Of a DNA stretch of 64,000 nt, positions 47,581-57,378 are shown one piece after another (the first letter of the stretch is position 1; each line of letters opens with the position of its first letter). The position numbers and the translations under genes are program-made. Location of the stretch: positions 186,001 through 250,000 of the forward strand of contig NZ_CP086727.1 in assembly GCF_020906275.1 (NCBI RefSeq), given 5' to 3'. This DNA comes from Parasphingorhabdus litoris DSM 22379. GTDB lineage: Bacteria; Pseudomonadota; Alphaproteobacteria; Sphingomonadales; Sphingomonadaceae. The notes under the pieces are model-generated. The model was not told the DNA's origin, searched no databases, and worked only from the letters and a program-made list of their open reading frames with translations.

Positions 47581-50500
47581 CTAGAAATTGATTTCAACAC
47601 CAGCGTAAAAGAATCGACCCGTATTGTTGAAAATCCCGTCACCTTGTCCGGTACCATCGAGGTCGAGCGGCGGCAGGCGATCAAAAACGTTGTCGATACC
47701 GCCGTAGAAACGGAAGCGATCATTTACATCCAGACCCATGCGAATATCATGGTAGAAAACGTCAGGGTAAAATACCTGCGGATAGGCATCCGGATCTCTA
47801 GGTGGTTCGCCATTAAATGAATTTTGATCTTCATAGTCGAGCGCGATTGTTTGCTTGCCGATATAGCGAAGTTCGTATGTGAAGTCGAAATCGCCAAAAT
47901 CCAATCCCGCCCGGAATGTCGCTGCCCATTCAGGGTCACCCAATTCGCTTTTCAAACGATCGGCAAAGTCAGGTTGTGTTACGTCCGTAAACTGGTTGCG
48001 CTTGATGAGATAGCTCAACAAGAGCCGGGTGTTCAGCTGAACACCATCGAAGATGTCACCAGTATAGTTGAGATCCAAGTCGATACCTGACGTTTCCAGT
48101 CTCGCAAAGTTAAATGGGCCAGCCCGGAAAGAATCCCCTACAACTGGCAAAGCAATGGTCTCACCATTCAATATGCGATCAGATTGACCTGCAAATGTAC
48201 CATCTGGTCGCCGCGAGATTGCCGCACAGAATGGATTGTCAATGCCGCCCGGATTGTCATAGCACTGATTGATAATCGTCTGTCCGGTGAGTGTGAAAAT
48301 CACGTCTTTTACAGTGATATCATAATAATCTACTGCGATTGTCAGACCCGGGATGAAACTGGGTTGATATATCGCACCGATGGTCAGGCTTTCCCCTTTT
48401 TCTTCTGTAATGTCGGGATTACCCGCATTGATACCACGGACCCCTGAACCAGGAAGGTTGGTGAACGGCGTCACACCATCTGGATTGAAGGCCGGCACAT
48501 TCGGATCAGCTTGACAATTCGCCGCACGATTTGGGTTGTTGGCAATATTGTCGGCGCTACACGGATCGTTCAACCCGTTTACAAAGGTCTGTGAACCTGT
48601 GGAAAATTGATCCGACAAAGAAGGTGCACGAACCGATTCTGCATAGCCAACACGCAGGCGAAGGTCTCTGATTGGCGCATAGGTACCAGATAAGTTATAG
48701 GCAAAGACGGTACCAACCGCACTGTTATAGTCCGAAACACGCCCCGCTGCTTGGAAAGACAGTTCTTCGGCGAGAGGTATATCAGCCAGAAGTGGAATGT
48801 TGATCTCTCCATATGCTTCCCAGACTTCAGCCGCCGGAGGGTCAAAATCGGCGATCGCATTTAGAAATGTTGCTCCGCTGGCGGTCACTTCATCAAATGC
48901 TGAGAAAGCCGTATCACGACGATACTCCCCGCCAATTACGATCCCGACCGGGCCGCCAGGCAGTTCGAATAGCTGCGAACTGTCACCAGCGACGAAAGCG
49001 GTGACACTATATTGTTCGGCTTTCTCATCACGGGATGATGTGTATCCGAAATAATTCAGCGCTGCTTGCGATATATTGCCTGAACCGAAAAGATTTGCAG
49101 GCGCACATGCAGGATCATCATTAGTTGGGTCCGCGTCAGCATTAATGCCGCAAACTATGTCTCCACTCGCGTTTCGAACGGCATTGATGGAATTGAAATA
49201 TTCGTTGATCAGAACATTACCATTCGTTTCGTAGAATGTTTCCAACCTGCCATAGTTAAATGCCAGCTCATATTTCCAATCATCATTGAAGGTACCGTCA
49301 ATTCCGGCGACGATGCGATAGGTTTCCCGGCGATGCTCTTCGCCTCGTCCACCAAAATCGGTATTGAACCGGAAGGCGCTGAAGGTTGTTGCTCCATCCG
49401 CCAAACTTGAGACTAACAGCGCCCTATTTTCATCATTCAGAAAGGGGTTGTCGATGCTGAAGGTGTTGTTGAAAAATGTTGGCTGACCTTCTTGAAGCGC
49501 ATCAATGCGGACATATTTGGCCTCGATAAAGGGTCTGAAAGCCTCTGATATTTCGTAGCTGGCCAGAAAGTTCACCGCATAACGCTCAAGGCCGGCTTGC
49601 AACATCCCGGTGTTATTCAGCGTGGAGCCCAGGCCGCCAAAAGCGTTACCTGACCCAAACGGCCTGAAATCGGTAATGATCGGATTGGCGATCAGACTAC
49701 CAGCTTCGTTAAAAACGAAAGTTCTCCCCAACTCTGCACCGCTGGTTCCGAAAAGGCCGGTACAATTGACGGCTCTTCGAGCTTGTATGGCAGCAAAATT
49801 TGGATCTGCAGCATCTACCGCACTAGGGCAGACCGAAGTGTACAAACCACCATCGGAAATATTGTTGTTCCGAACTCCGCGGATGAAATTGCGATCTGGT
49901 ATACCGTTGCCAGTACTTGGTTCGCCTGTTCGGTCTTCTACCAGCTGAAACTGGTTGCGTCCCGAAGATGCACCTGTGATGTTGTCGCGCTGAATGTTGA
50001 ACAAGGGATCGGAATCCGCATATTCGAGTGCCAGCGCAACATTTCCGCGACCATCAGCGAAATTTTGTCCTAGAGTTAGGCTGCCGAAAGATGCTGCGCG
50101 ATCACCTTCGTCAGAAATTCCGCTTTGTGCCCGAAATCTGATACCTTCAAAATCACGTTTGAGCACAAAATTGACAACACCAGCAACTGCATCGGCACCG
50201 TAAATAGCCGAGTTACCGCCGGTTACAATGTCCACTCGTTCTACCAGATCGATGGGGATGGTATTCACATCCACCCGGAAATCACCAGGTGATGCCGTGA
50301 CATGGCGACGGCCATTGACAAGAACCAATGTTCTCTCGGTGCCTAATCCACGCAAATCCAGTAAGCTTAGGCCCGCTGTACCAATGAAACGTGTGGAATT
50401 ACCTTGACTGAAAGTCGAACGAAGGGCTGGAAGCTCATTGATCGCATCACCTAATGATACGCTGCCCGTGCTCACAAGGTCCTCCACTTCCACGCTGGTG

Positions 50501-50715
50501 ATCGGGACTGGTGAAGATACATTCGGATTCTGAATGCGAGTGCCAGTGACAACGATGGTGGATTCTGCATCGTTGGCATCGTCCCCTTCGGCCGTTTCTT
50601 GATTATCGCTATCATTTGTTTGCGCTTTGGCTGTCGTGGTGGATACAGCCAGCGCCATAATGGCGACGGAAGCAAGGCATTTGCCCACAGCTGGAGCTTT
50701 AAAATTGGATCGCAT
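47581..50715 (-). CDS. TonB-dependent outer-membrane receptor
   Basis: 1044 residues from the ATG at 50715 (AGGGGAAT upstream; a longer frame begins at 50796). A signal peptide ends near TTTAKAQ; ESTIVVTGTR contains a TonB-box-like segment. The plug domain has LRGLGTERTLVLVNGRRHV and GGNSAIYGADAVAGVVNFVL; the last residues end in aromatic Phe (YAGVEINF), typical for barrel insertion. The large type with RTLVLVNGRR is common in sphingomonads for plant-polymer or peptide uptake. No transporter gene adjoins it. Confidence 0.93.
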   Translation of the reverse strand: MRSNFKAPAVGKCLASVAIMALAVSTTTAKAQTNDSDNQETAEGDDANDAESTIVVTGTRIQNPNVSSPVPITSVEVEDLVSTGSVSLGDAINELPALRSTFSQGNSTRFIGTAGLSLLDLRGLGTERTLVLVNGRRHVTASPGDFRVDVNTIPIDLVERVDIVTGGNSAIYGADAVAGVVNFVLKRDFEGIRFRAQSGISDEGDRAASFGSLTLGQNFADGRGNVALALEYADSDPLFNIQRDNITGASSGRNQFQLVEDRTGEPSTGNGIPDRNFIRGVRNNNISDGGLYTSVCPSAVDAADPNFAAIQARRAVNCTGLFGTSGAELGRTFVFNEAGSLIANPIITDFRPFGSGNAFGGLGSTLNNTGMLQAGLERYAVNFLASYEISEAFRPFIEAKYVRIDALQEGQPTFFNNTFSIDNPFLNDENRALLVSSLADGATTFSAFRFNTDFGGRGEEHRRETYRIVAGIDGTFNDDWKYELAFNYGRLETFYETNGNVLINEYFNSINAVRNASGDIVCGINADADPTNDDPACAPANLFGSGNISQAALNYFGYTSSRDEKAEQYSVTAFVAGDSSQLFELPGGPVGIVIGGEYRRDTAFSAFDEVTASGATFLNAIADFDPPAAEVWEAYGEINIPLLADIPLAEELSFQAAGRVSDYNSAVGTVFAYNLSGTYAPIRDLRLRVGYAESVRAPSLSDQFSTGSQTFVNGLNDPCSADNIANNPNRAANCQADPNVPAFNPDGVTPFTNLPGSGVRGINAGNPDITEEKGESLTIGAIYQPSFIPGLTIAVDYYDITVKDVIFTLTGQTIINQCYDNPGGIDNPFCAAISRRPDGTFAGQSDRILNGETIALPVVGDSFRAGPFNFARLETSGIDLDLNYTGDIFDGVQLNTRLLLSYLIKRNQFTDVTQPDFADRLKSELGDPEWAATFRAGLDFGDFDFTYELRYIGKQTIALDYEDQNSFNGEPPRDPDAYPQVFYPDVFYHDIRMGLDVNDRFRFYGGIDNVFDRLPPLDLDGTGQGDGIFNNTGRFFYAGVEINF

Positions 50716-51137
50716 TTTGGATTCCCCTGTTTGGTTACGGGGGCAACCAAATAATATAAGGGGCTGTTCAGCAATAGAATAACGCCGTATTTTCAATATT
50801 GTGAACTGTATGAAGTTTTACCGCAACGGTCGATTTACAGATATGTAAATCGAAATTTATAGTGATGTTAATGCATCTAAATTATTGATTTATAGGGAAA
50901 TAAAGCGCTTTCCTCGCCACCGCGATTTTCACGATGTCGCTGATGGCTTAAGCGAACAGGTGCCTGGGGCTGAACGTGCTGTAGGGCCCATTAGCTCCAG
51001 TCCAGACCATCTTGCGGTATGGATACGGGTGCTGTGAAGCGTTCGTGACCAAAAGGTCGCAACGAAACATGATATGCGAAGCCGCCCACACCGATGGGTC
51101 AGGTGCCGTTGAAACTCAAAGTGCGTTAAAGCTGGCT
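50716..51137. other. Intergenic region between the TonB receptor and mucR
   Basis: This 422-bp non-coding space has an AT-rich half (50770-50910), with a perfect dyad at 50831-50852, and a GC-richer half (50930-51060) with pairing segments CTGGGGCT (50960s) and AGCTCCAG (50990s) and the small hairpin GACCAAAAGGTC (51047-51058). The latter half could encode a structured RNA; I see no convincing gene. Confidence 0.45.
50831..50852. promoter_or_regulatory. Perfect inverted repeat upstream of the TonB receptor
   Basis: CGATTTACA and TGTAAATCG flank a 4-bp centre (GATA), about 116 bp upstream of the receptor start. A likely binding site for a repressor or activator of receptor expression. Confidence 0.5.
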
Positions 51138-51542
51138 TTATTTCCGGCCAAGGCCGATTTTGGTGGCCAAACCGCTGCGCACTTTCGAATAGTTTGAGCA
51201 AACCATCGGATAGTCAGGCGGCAGACCCCATTTGGCGCGATATTCTTCGGGCGTCATATTATAGCGCGTCATCAAATGCCGCTTGAGCATTTTGAATTTC
51301 TTTCCGTCTTCCAAACAAACAATATGGTCCGCTTTGATCGACTGATCGATCGGAACAGCCGGCTCTTGCTTGGTCTTGGCCCCTCCCGCTTCTCCGTTAA
51401 GATCCGACAAGGCGCCGTGCACACTGTTTATCAATGTCGGTAAATCCGAAACAGCAACATTGTTGTTGTTAACATGTGCCACCACGATTTGTGATGTAAG
51501 AGCAATTAATGTTTCGTCCATTCGATTATCAATTTCTGCCAT
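51138..51542 (-). CDS. mucR: MucR/Ros-family transcriptional regulator
   Basis: 134 residues. The family core HIVCLEDGKKFKMLKRHLMT, RYNMTPEEYRAKWGLPPDYP and the basic C-terminus (TKIGLGRK) are present. The usual second zinc Cys is replaced by Asp (CLED), as in many MucR-type proteins. MucR acts as an H-NS-like global repressor of AT-rich promoters controlling surface polysaccharide and cell-cycle genes. The AT-rich upstream region with ATCCATTTTGGAT (51604-51616) may be self-regulated. Confidence 0.92.
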   Translation of the reverse strand: MAEIDNRMDETLIALTSQIVVAHVNNNNVAVSDLPTLINSVHGALSDLNGEAGGAKTKQEPAVPIDQSIKADHIVCLEDGKKFKMLKRHLMTRYNMTPEEYRAKWGLPPDYPMVCSNYSKVRSGLATKIGLGRK

Positions 51543-51752
51543 TTTGGTCCCCGATCCCGATATTTCCCCAAATACCTTAAATTCTAGTCGATATATAAAT
51601 TACATCCATTTTGGATATAATTTATTGATGTGCTGCACGGGGCGATAAATCAAGTGTTCTTTGTCACTTGTTTTCAATTGTTTACTACAGTCAATGGGGT
51701 GCATATCGCTACTATGGGCAATGGAACGCCCAGCATACCAATATTCTTGCCT

Positions 51753-52391
51753 CTAATCTTGGGTAAAGGACGCTGTTGTTTTTGCGGCAACTTCGTCAGC
51801 CGTTACGCCAGGCGCCAACTCGATCAGCTTGAAAGGGCTGCTGTGATCAGTCCGGTGAAATACAGCCAAATCGGTGATAATCATATCGACCACATTGGTA
51901 CCGGTCAGCGGCAAGGTGCAGGTGGGTATGAACTTGGGGCTGCCATCTTTCGCGCAGTGATCCATTACAACGATGATTTTCTTCACGCCGGCTACCAGGT
52001 CCATGGCGCCGCCCATCCCCTTGATCATTTTGCCCGGGATCATCCAATTGGCAATATCACCATTTTCGGCCACTTCCATCGCGCCCAATACAGTCAGATC
52101 AATATGCCCGCCGCGGATCATCGCAAAGCTGTCGGCGCTGCCAAAATAGCTTGAGGAAGGCAGTTCGCTAATGGTTTGCTTGCCTGCATTGATGAGGTCT
52201 GCATCAATCTCGTCCTCATAGGGAAAAGGTCCGATGCCCAGCATGCCGTTTTCCGACTGCAACGTAACTTCAACGCCAGCCGGAATATGGTTGGCCACTA
52301 GGGTTGGAATGCCAATGCCCAGATTGACATAATAACCATCTTGCAGCTCTTGCGCCGCCCGTGCGGCCATTTGGTTGCGATCCCAGCTCAT
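51753..52391 (-). CDS. scoB: 3-oxoacid CoA-transferase subunit B
   Basis: 212 residues. The catalytic Glu lies in [14 protein letters not shown], with [16 protein letters not shown] at the N-terminus and [20 protein letters not shown] later. Together with the A subunit it moves CoA between succinyl-CoA and acetoacetate (ketone-body use or PHB turnover). Overlaps the A gene by 4 bp. Confidence 0.94.
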   Translation of the reverse strand: MSWDRNQMAARAAQELQDGYYVNLGIGIPTLVANHIPAGVEVTLQSENGMLGIGPFPYEDEIDADLINAGKQTISELPSSSYFGSADSFAMIRGGHIDLTVLGAMEVAENGDIANWMIPGKMIKGMGGAMDLVAGVKKIIVVMDHCAKDGSPKFIPTCTLPLTGTNVVDMIITDLAVFHRTDHSSPFKLIELAPGVTADEVAAKTTASFTQD

Positions 52392-53098
52392 GATGCATTC
52401 TCCCGTTCGCGGGTCATGCGAAACTCGATTTTCTTGTCATAAGGTGAGCCGTCGATCAGGCGTTTGACATAGATGCTCGGTAGATGGATGGCATCCGGAT
52501 CCAGTTCGCCAATTTCAACGATTTCCTCGACTTCTGCCACGCAAATCTTGCCAGCGGTCGCCATTGGCGCATTGAAGTTGCGGGCGGTTTTGCGGAAGAT
52601 CAGATTGCCGGCCCTGTCCGCTTTCCATCCCTTTATCAGGCAGAGGTCGGCATATATGCCGCGCTCGAGTATATAATCCTCACCATCGAAATTTTTTACT
52701 TCCTTGCCCTCAGCCACCTGTGTGCCAACGCCGGTTTTGGTGTAGAAACCGGGTATTCCGGCGCCGCCAGCTCGGCAACGTTCCGCCAGGGTCCCTTGCG
52801 GGCAGAATTCCACTTCCAATTCGCCCGATAAAAATTGCCGCTCAAATTCCTTGTTTTCCCCAACGTAGGAAGAGATCATTTTTTTGACCTGTCTGGAGCG
52901 CAACAGCTTTCCAAGCCCCTCATTGTCGATCCCGGCATTGTTGGATGCAATGGTCAGGTCTTTAACCCCATCGGCTTGAAGCGCATCGATCAGGCGTTCC
53001 GGAATGCCGCACAACCCAAAGCCACCGACACATAAATGCATGCCGTCAAATAGCAGCCCGTCCAGCGCCGATGCGGCATCAGAGTAAATCTTCTTCAT
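52388..53098 (-). CDS. scoA: 3-oxoacid CoA-transferase subunit A
   Basis: 236 residues. The glycine motif [20 protein letters not shown] and the later [20 protein letters not shown] are typical. It pairs with ScoB, encoded immediately downstream. The upstream gene is divergent. Confidence 0.94.
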   Translation of the reverse strand: MKKIYSDAASALDGLLFDGMHLCVGGFGLCGIPERLIDALQADGVKDLTIASNNAGIDNEGLGKLLRSRQVKKMISSYVGENKEFERQFLSGELEVEFCPQGTLAERCRAGGAGIPGFYTKTGVGTQVAEGKEVKNFDGEDYILERGIYADLCLIKGWKADRAGNLIFRKTARNFNAPMATAGKICVAEVEEIVEIGELDPDAIHLPSIYVKRLIDGSPYDKKIEFRMTRERENAS

Positions 53099-53187
53099 AT
53101 TGAGCCTTTTCGCTAGTCTTTCGGGCTATTAGCCGAAGATTCGGCTGATCGTCCAGATTAGAATATATTTGCTTCGGCATATCGGTT

Positions 53188-54312
53188 ATGGGCGGCTTCG
53201 TGACCCGAATATTCGCATGTCTCTCGTTGTTTTTTGTCCTTGTACCGGTGACCTATATTCATGGGCTGCCTCCGCCGAAAAATGACAGTCAATATATCCG
53301 GTTAGAGGCGATCAGCTTCAACGCTGAAGATCCCAAGCGTTCCAAAACCGGGCGGCTCGGATTTCTGGCCGGCTGGAAAATGACCAGTGACAATGATGGG
53401 TTTGGCGGCATTTCGTCCATGCTCGCTCTGCCGGAGAGTCGGTTTGTCATGTTAAGTGACTCCGGTGTGCTGATCGGGTTTACACTTGATGAGCAAAAGG
53501 GATTAGCGAAACGATCATATATCAAGCCATTGCCTGACGGTCCGCCTGTTGCAAATGAATTTGCGAAACAGAATTGGGACGCGGAATCACTGGTTCATGA
53601 TCCAGATACAGGTCGATATTGGGTGGGATATGAGCGCTATCATAGCATTTGGCGCTATGGCCCATCCTTTGCGCGCAAAGAGGCAGAGCATAAGGTCAAG
53701 GCCATGCAGAAATGGCCTTTGAACAGCGGGGCCGAAGCCATGCTGCGATTGCCGAGCAACGGGGAAAAGGCAGATCGCTTTCTGGTTTTCTCCGAGTCTG
53801 CGGACTATGCAAAGGGTGGTTATCAGGCATTGATATTTGAAGGCGATCCTGCCGAGGCGGGCAATATCCCTCAGCGGTTTGGATATCGTCCGCCACGTGG
53901 ATATAAAATCACCGATGCAGCCTTATTGCCCGACGGGCGCGCGTTACTACTGCATCGACGCTTTACACCATTGGAAGGAGTCTCGGCGATTATATCTATA
54001 GGTGATCTATCGCAGATAGCGGCGGGCAAGATCTGGACATCGCAGCGGATCGCGACGCTTAAACCGCCCATAACAGTGGACAATATGGAAGCTCTGGCGG
54101 TCACGGTTGAGGGCGATGATACGATCATCTGGATAGCCTCAGATGACAATTTCAATCCGATTCAGCAAAGCATATTGATGAAATTCCGCTTGCTGCCCGG
54201 CAAGGAAAAGCGAAAGCAACGCAAAGCGGAAGAGCCACAGCCTGAAGAAGCACCCGATTCTCCAAAAACAAAAGCCGAGGCGAGCCCCGGCTTTTCGACA
54301 ATCCCCAAATAG
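53188..54312 (+). CDS. Phytase-like esterase family protein
   Basis: 374 residues. A signal peptide or anchor (IFACLSLFFVLVPVTYIHG) is followed by a beta-propeller-like domain with GFGGISSMLALPESRFVMLS and DAESLVHDPDTGRYWVGYER, as in the 'esterase-like activity of phytase' family. The last 40 residues are a Lys/Glu/Pro-rich tail (RKQRKAEEPQPEEAPDSP) whose codons overlap a hairpin that ends the opposite gene. Confidence 0.82.
   Translation: MGGFVTRIFACLSLFFVLVPVTYIHGLPPPKNDSQYIRLEAISFNAEDPKRSKTGRLGFLAGWKMTSDNDGFGGISSMLALPESRFVMLSDSGVLIGFTLDEQKGLAKRSYIKPLPDGPPVANEFAKQNWDAESLVHDPDTGRYWVGYERYHSIWRYGPSFARKEAEHKVKAMQKWPLNSGAEAMLRLPSNGEKADRFLVFSESADYAKGGYQALIFEGDPAEAGNIPQRFGYRPPRGYKITDAALLPDGRALLLHRRFTPLEGVSAIISIGDLSQIAAGKIWTSQRIATLKPPITVDNMEALAVTVEGDDTIIWIASDDNFNPIQQSILMKFRLLPGKEKRKQRKAEEPQPEEAPDSPKTKAEASPGFSTIPK
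54268..54297 (-). terminator. Terminator of rpmB inside the neighbouring coding end
   Basis: On the minus strand AAAAGCCG and CGGCTTTT pair around a ~10-nt loop, followed by GTTTTTGG. It lies 34-63 bp beyond the rpmB stop and within the last codons of the phytase-like gene. Confidence 0.75.
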
Positions 54313-54330
54313 TTGGATTAAACGCGGATC

Positions 54331-54618
54331 TTAAGCAGCAGTCTGCTTTTTCGCGATCTCTTTTTTGAGGCGGCGTACACGCAGGCTCAATTTATCGTCG
54401 GATGTCTTGAGCAGCCAGTTATCCAGACCGCCAACATGTTCAACCGAACGCAGGCCATGCATCGAAACGCGCAGCTTGATGCCTTTGCCAAGAGCGTCGG
54501 ACAACAAGGTTACATTTTGCAGGTTCGGCAAAAAGGTTTTCTTGGTACGGTTTTTGGCGTGCGATACGTTATTGCCTACCAGCCGAGTCTTACCTGTCAG
54601 TTCGCAAATCCGCGACAT
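54331..54618 (-). CDS. rpmB: Ribosomal protein L28
   Basis: 95 residues from the ATG at 54618. [20 protein letters not shown] and [17 protein letters not shown] are diagnostic, and [16 protein letters not shown] is the basic C-terminus. It is a protein of the 50S subunit. The upstream ATG at 54672 is not needed. Two zinc-type Cys seen in other L28 forms are missing, as in most alphaproteobacteria. Confidence 0.96.
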   Translation of the reverse strand: MSRICELTGKTRLVGNNVSHAKNRTKKTFLPNLQNVTLLSDALGKGIKLRVSMHGLRSVEHVGGLDNWLLKTSDDKLSLRVRRLKKEIAKKQTAA

Positions 54619-54799
54619 CTTACTTGTCCAATTTCTTGTTAATGAGTGATTCCCGTGGGAAAGACAGCGCACCTAGCTACAAAAGGACGGTCCGTCAAGC
54701 ACTGTAGGCAGATTTCCGGTCCCTATTTCGATGATATTCATTGGTCTCGGGGCCAGGGCGTCTGGTCATTGCCACTGCTTCGCGCTAATCGCTGCGATC

Positions 54800-55258
54800 A
54801 TGGCTCATGACCGCTTTCATTCCTATATGCCGCAAGCACTGGCACAGGCTCGCAAAGCTGCAGAGGTCGGAGAAGTCCCCGTCGGTGCGGTGATCGTTCG
54901 CGGCGGAGAGATTATCGGGCGTGGCTATAATCTGACGCGCACCGACAAGGATCCCAGCGCCCATGCCGAAATCGTTGCAATACGTCAGGCTTGCCGTGCG
55001 TTGGGTGCGGACCGGTTAGAGGATTGCGACCTGTGGGTAACGCTGGAGCCCTGTACTATGTGCGCTGGAGCGATCGCTCATGCGCGAATCAAAAGACTTT
55101 ATTATGGCGCAGCTGATCCAAAAGGCGGAGCAGTGGACAGCGGCGTCCATTTCTTCGTCGCTGCCACCTGTCATCATGTGCCTGAAATATATGCTGGATT
55201 CGATGAAACCGAATCCGCTGCCTTGCTCCGTGAGTTCTTTGGTGAGCGTCGTGACTAA
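54800..55258 (+). CDS. tadA: tRNA adenosine deaminase-type protein
   Basis: 152 residues from the ATG at 54800. Zinc and catalytic motifs are HAEIVAIRQAC (His-Ala-Glu) and EPCTMCAGAI (PCxxC), and the substrate region is GAVIVRGGEIIGRGYNL. TadA converts the tRNA-Arg wobble adenosine to inosine. The 3' end overlaps the convergent regulator gene by 4 bp. Confidence 0.92.
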   Translation: MAHDRFHSYMPQALAQARKAAEVGEVPVGAVIVRGGEIIGRGYNLTRTDKDPSAHAEIVAIRQACRALGADRLEDCDLWVTLEPCTMCAGAIAHARIKRLYYGAADPKGGAVDSGVHFFVAATCHHVPEIYAGFDETESAALLREFFGERRD

Positions 55259-56055
55259 TGCACAAAGCGCGCGACAACGTCGCGGTAGCTGCGGCTCACT
55301 TTGACCTGTGCGCCTGACCCGAGAATCAGGAAACACTCGCCATTGGTATGCGGTTTAACCTCTCGCACCTGACCCAGATTGACGATCGTAGAGCGGTGCA
55401 CCCGTTGAAAATTGCGTGGATCCAGGCGTTTCTCGAGATCTTTCATGGTCTCACGCAGAATCAGCGAATTATCGGCGGTATAGATGCACATATAGTCGCC
55501 CGCGGCGTCGATTCGCTCGATCGTATCGACATCAACCCGGAAAATCTGGCCGCGGTCTTTCACGTTGATCAGCTTCTCGTAGCGGCTGGCCGCGGCAGGT
55601 TCCTCGGCATTTTCGAGATCCGCCATTGCCGCTGGCGCGACTTCGCTGAGTACATTTTTCAGCTTTTCAATTTCTTCCGCACCGCGTTTTTCGGTGAGGC
55701 GGTTGCGCACCCGTTCCAGTGCATCAGCCAGCCGGTCGGGTTCAACCGGTTTGACGAGATAGTCGACGGCTTCCGCTTCAAAGGCGCGGACAGCGTGATC
55801 GGCAAAGGCAGTCACGAAGATGAACAAGGGCGGTTCAATCTCCATAATGCCCTGAACGACGGAAAAGCCGTCAAAACCAGGCATTTGGATATCGAGAAAG
55901 ACGAGATCCGGCTTTAAGGTCTTGATTTTGCGGATCGCCTCGCGGCCATTGCTGCAAGTGTCGATGATTTCGATATCTTCGAATTTTTCCAGGCGAATCT
56001 GCAGGCCTTGAATAGCCAGTTTTTCGTCGTCGACTAATATCGTTTTTATCGTCAT
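55255..56055 (-). CDS. LytTR-family response regulator
   Basis: 266 residues. The receiver domain has the acidic pair VDDE, phospho-acceptor Asp in DLVFLDIQMPGFDG and a Lys in LVKPVEPDRL. The C-terminal LytTR DNA-binding domain (~165-266) contains VDTIERIDAAGDYMCIYTAD and RNFQRVHRSTIVNLGQVREV. It overlaps the sensor kinase gene by 4 bp, giving a complete two-component system. Confidence 0.94.
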   Translation of the reverse strand: MTIKTILVDDEKLAIQGLQIRLEKFEDIEIIDTCSNGREAIRKIKTLKPDLVFLDIQMPGFDGFSVVQGIMEIEPPLFIFVTAFADHAVRAFEAEAVDYLVKPVEPDRLADALERVRNRLTEKRGAEEIEKLKNVLSEVAPAAMADLENAEEPAAASRYEKLINVKDRGQIFRVDVDTIERIDAAGDYMCIYTADNSLILRETMKDLEKRLDPRNFQRVHRSTIVNLGQVREVKPHTNGECFLILGSGAQVKVSRSYRDVVARFVH

Positions 56056-57281
56056 GGATTCATATCCTTTTGGTGCGATGAAGCCATAGCGGGAGCGGTG
56101 ACGAGACCCCCATGGCTTTTATCGGATGCATGCTCCCCAAAAATAGCTTCGTTCCTGATCTGGTCGGTTGTTGCGCTGTCCTGCGCGGCTTCTTTTTGAA
56201 TCTGTTCTCTGGTCTCAAATGGCAATGTTATGATCACAGAAAAACCGCCTCCTGCTGATGACTGAATCTCGAACTTGTGCGCTTCTCCATAAGCTTGGTT
56301 TAATCGCTCCTGAATATTTCCCAAACCGACACCGGTAGAATCATTTGTTTTTGTTATCGGACCACTTTTCCCGGGGCCGGTATCCGACACGATGATCTTG
56401 ACCATATCCTTTTCGAGTGAAGCAGAAACCGCAATCTCCGCGCCTTCTTCCAGCGGGGTTACGGCATATTTGATGGCATTTTCGACCAGTGGTTGGAGCA
56501 ATAAAGAGGGCAATAAGGCTTCACGAACGGCTGGATCGATATCAAAGCTAGGCCGCAATCTCTCTTCAAAGCGCATTTTTTCGATATCAAGATAGAGGTG
56601 CAGTGTCTCGACTTCCTGGGCCAGGGTAACCCGGCTATGCACTTCGTTGACCAATGTATGGCGCAGGAACGATGATAACCTTGAGAGCATCGCATTGGCC
56701 GGCTCAGTCTGTTTCAACAGCACCAATGTCGAAATGCTGTTTAGCGTATTGAACAGGAAATGGGGATTGAGCTGATAGCGCAGCATCGCCAGTTGGGCCC
56801 GTGTTGCCTGTGTTTCCAGGCGCAGAAGCTGGTCATTTTGTTCCTCAACCCGCAGGAAAAAGTTGATTGCGTAATATAAAGCCGACCATGCGCCCAGCAG
56901 CATGATCCCCAGGAACAGTGCGCCGAGATATAGCGTACCAAAAGCCGTTTCCGTATTGGGGTTCTGAATCTGAAAAACCCACGCATCAATAAACGCATAG
57001 AGAGAGGCGGCAATGGCCAGAGAAACGGCCGTGACGCCCCAGGTCACTATCGGTTTGCGGTTGAGCAGGTTGCGGTAGAGGACCGATAGTAGCAGTGAAA
57101 TCGAATAGCCTGTGATCGTGCCGATAATCGCCGGAATCAAAAAGCTGAGTGGCAAGCCATTGGAAATGCCGGACAATCCGCGCAGCGCCAATACTCCGGC
57201 CCAACCAGCGGATTGCAGGTTCCAGAAGGCGCGGTTTTTATTGCCAAAAAAAGGCTGAGGACGGATTTCGATAACGGCCAT
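56052..57281 (-). CDS. LytS/YehU-type sensor histidine kinase
   Basis: 409 residues. Four or so N-terminal membrane helices precede a His-kinase domain with the phosphorylation motif YQLNPHFLFNTLNSIST and an ATPase region (LLLQPLVENAIKYAV, VSDTGPGKSG, GVGLGNIQERLNQAYG). It phosphorylates the adjacent LytTR regulator. The signal is unknown; a Ser/Thr-rich tail (residues 370-409) is unusual. Confidence 0.92.
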   Translation of the reverse strand: MAVIEIRPQPFFGNKNRAFWNLQSAGWAGVLALRGLSGISNGLPLSFLIPAIIGTITGYSISLLLSVLYRNLLNRKPIVTWGVTAVSLAIAASLYAFIDAWVFQIQNPNTETAFGTLYLGALFLGIMLLGAWSALYYAINFFLRVEEQNDQLLRLETQATRAQLAMLRYQLNPHFLFNTLNSISTLVLLKQTEPANAMLSRLSSFLRHTLVNEVHSRVTLAQEVETLHLYLDIEKMRFEERLRPSFDIDPAVREALLPSLLLQPLVENAIKYAVTPLEEGAEIAVSASLEKDMVKIIVSDTGPGKSGPITKTNDSTGVGLGNIQERLNQAYGEAHKFEIQSSAGGGFSVIITLPFETREQIQKEAAQDSATTDQIRNEAIFGEHASDKSHGGLVTAPAMASSHQKDMNP

Positions 57282-57378
57282 ATATCCTATCTATAGCGCG
57301 GCATTGCCGTTTGGGAAAGAATCGCATAAACTCATGAGAGAAAAAGCATTTTCAAGATGCGTACAAGAGGAGAGAGCC

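Noticed and set aside
50929..51201. 90-codon minus-strand frame between the receptor and mucR genes
   Set aside because: It overlaps the end of mucR, has erratic composition and no ribosome site; the region is better described as non-coding.
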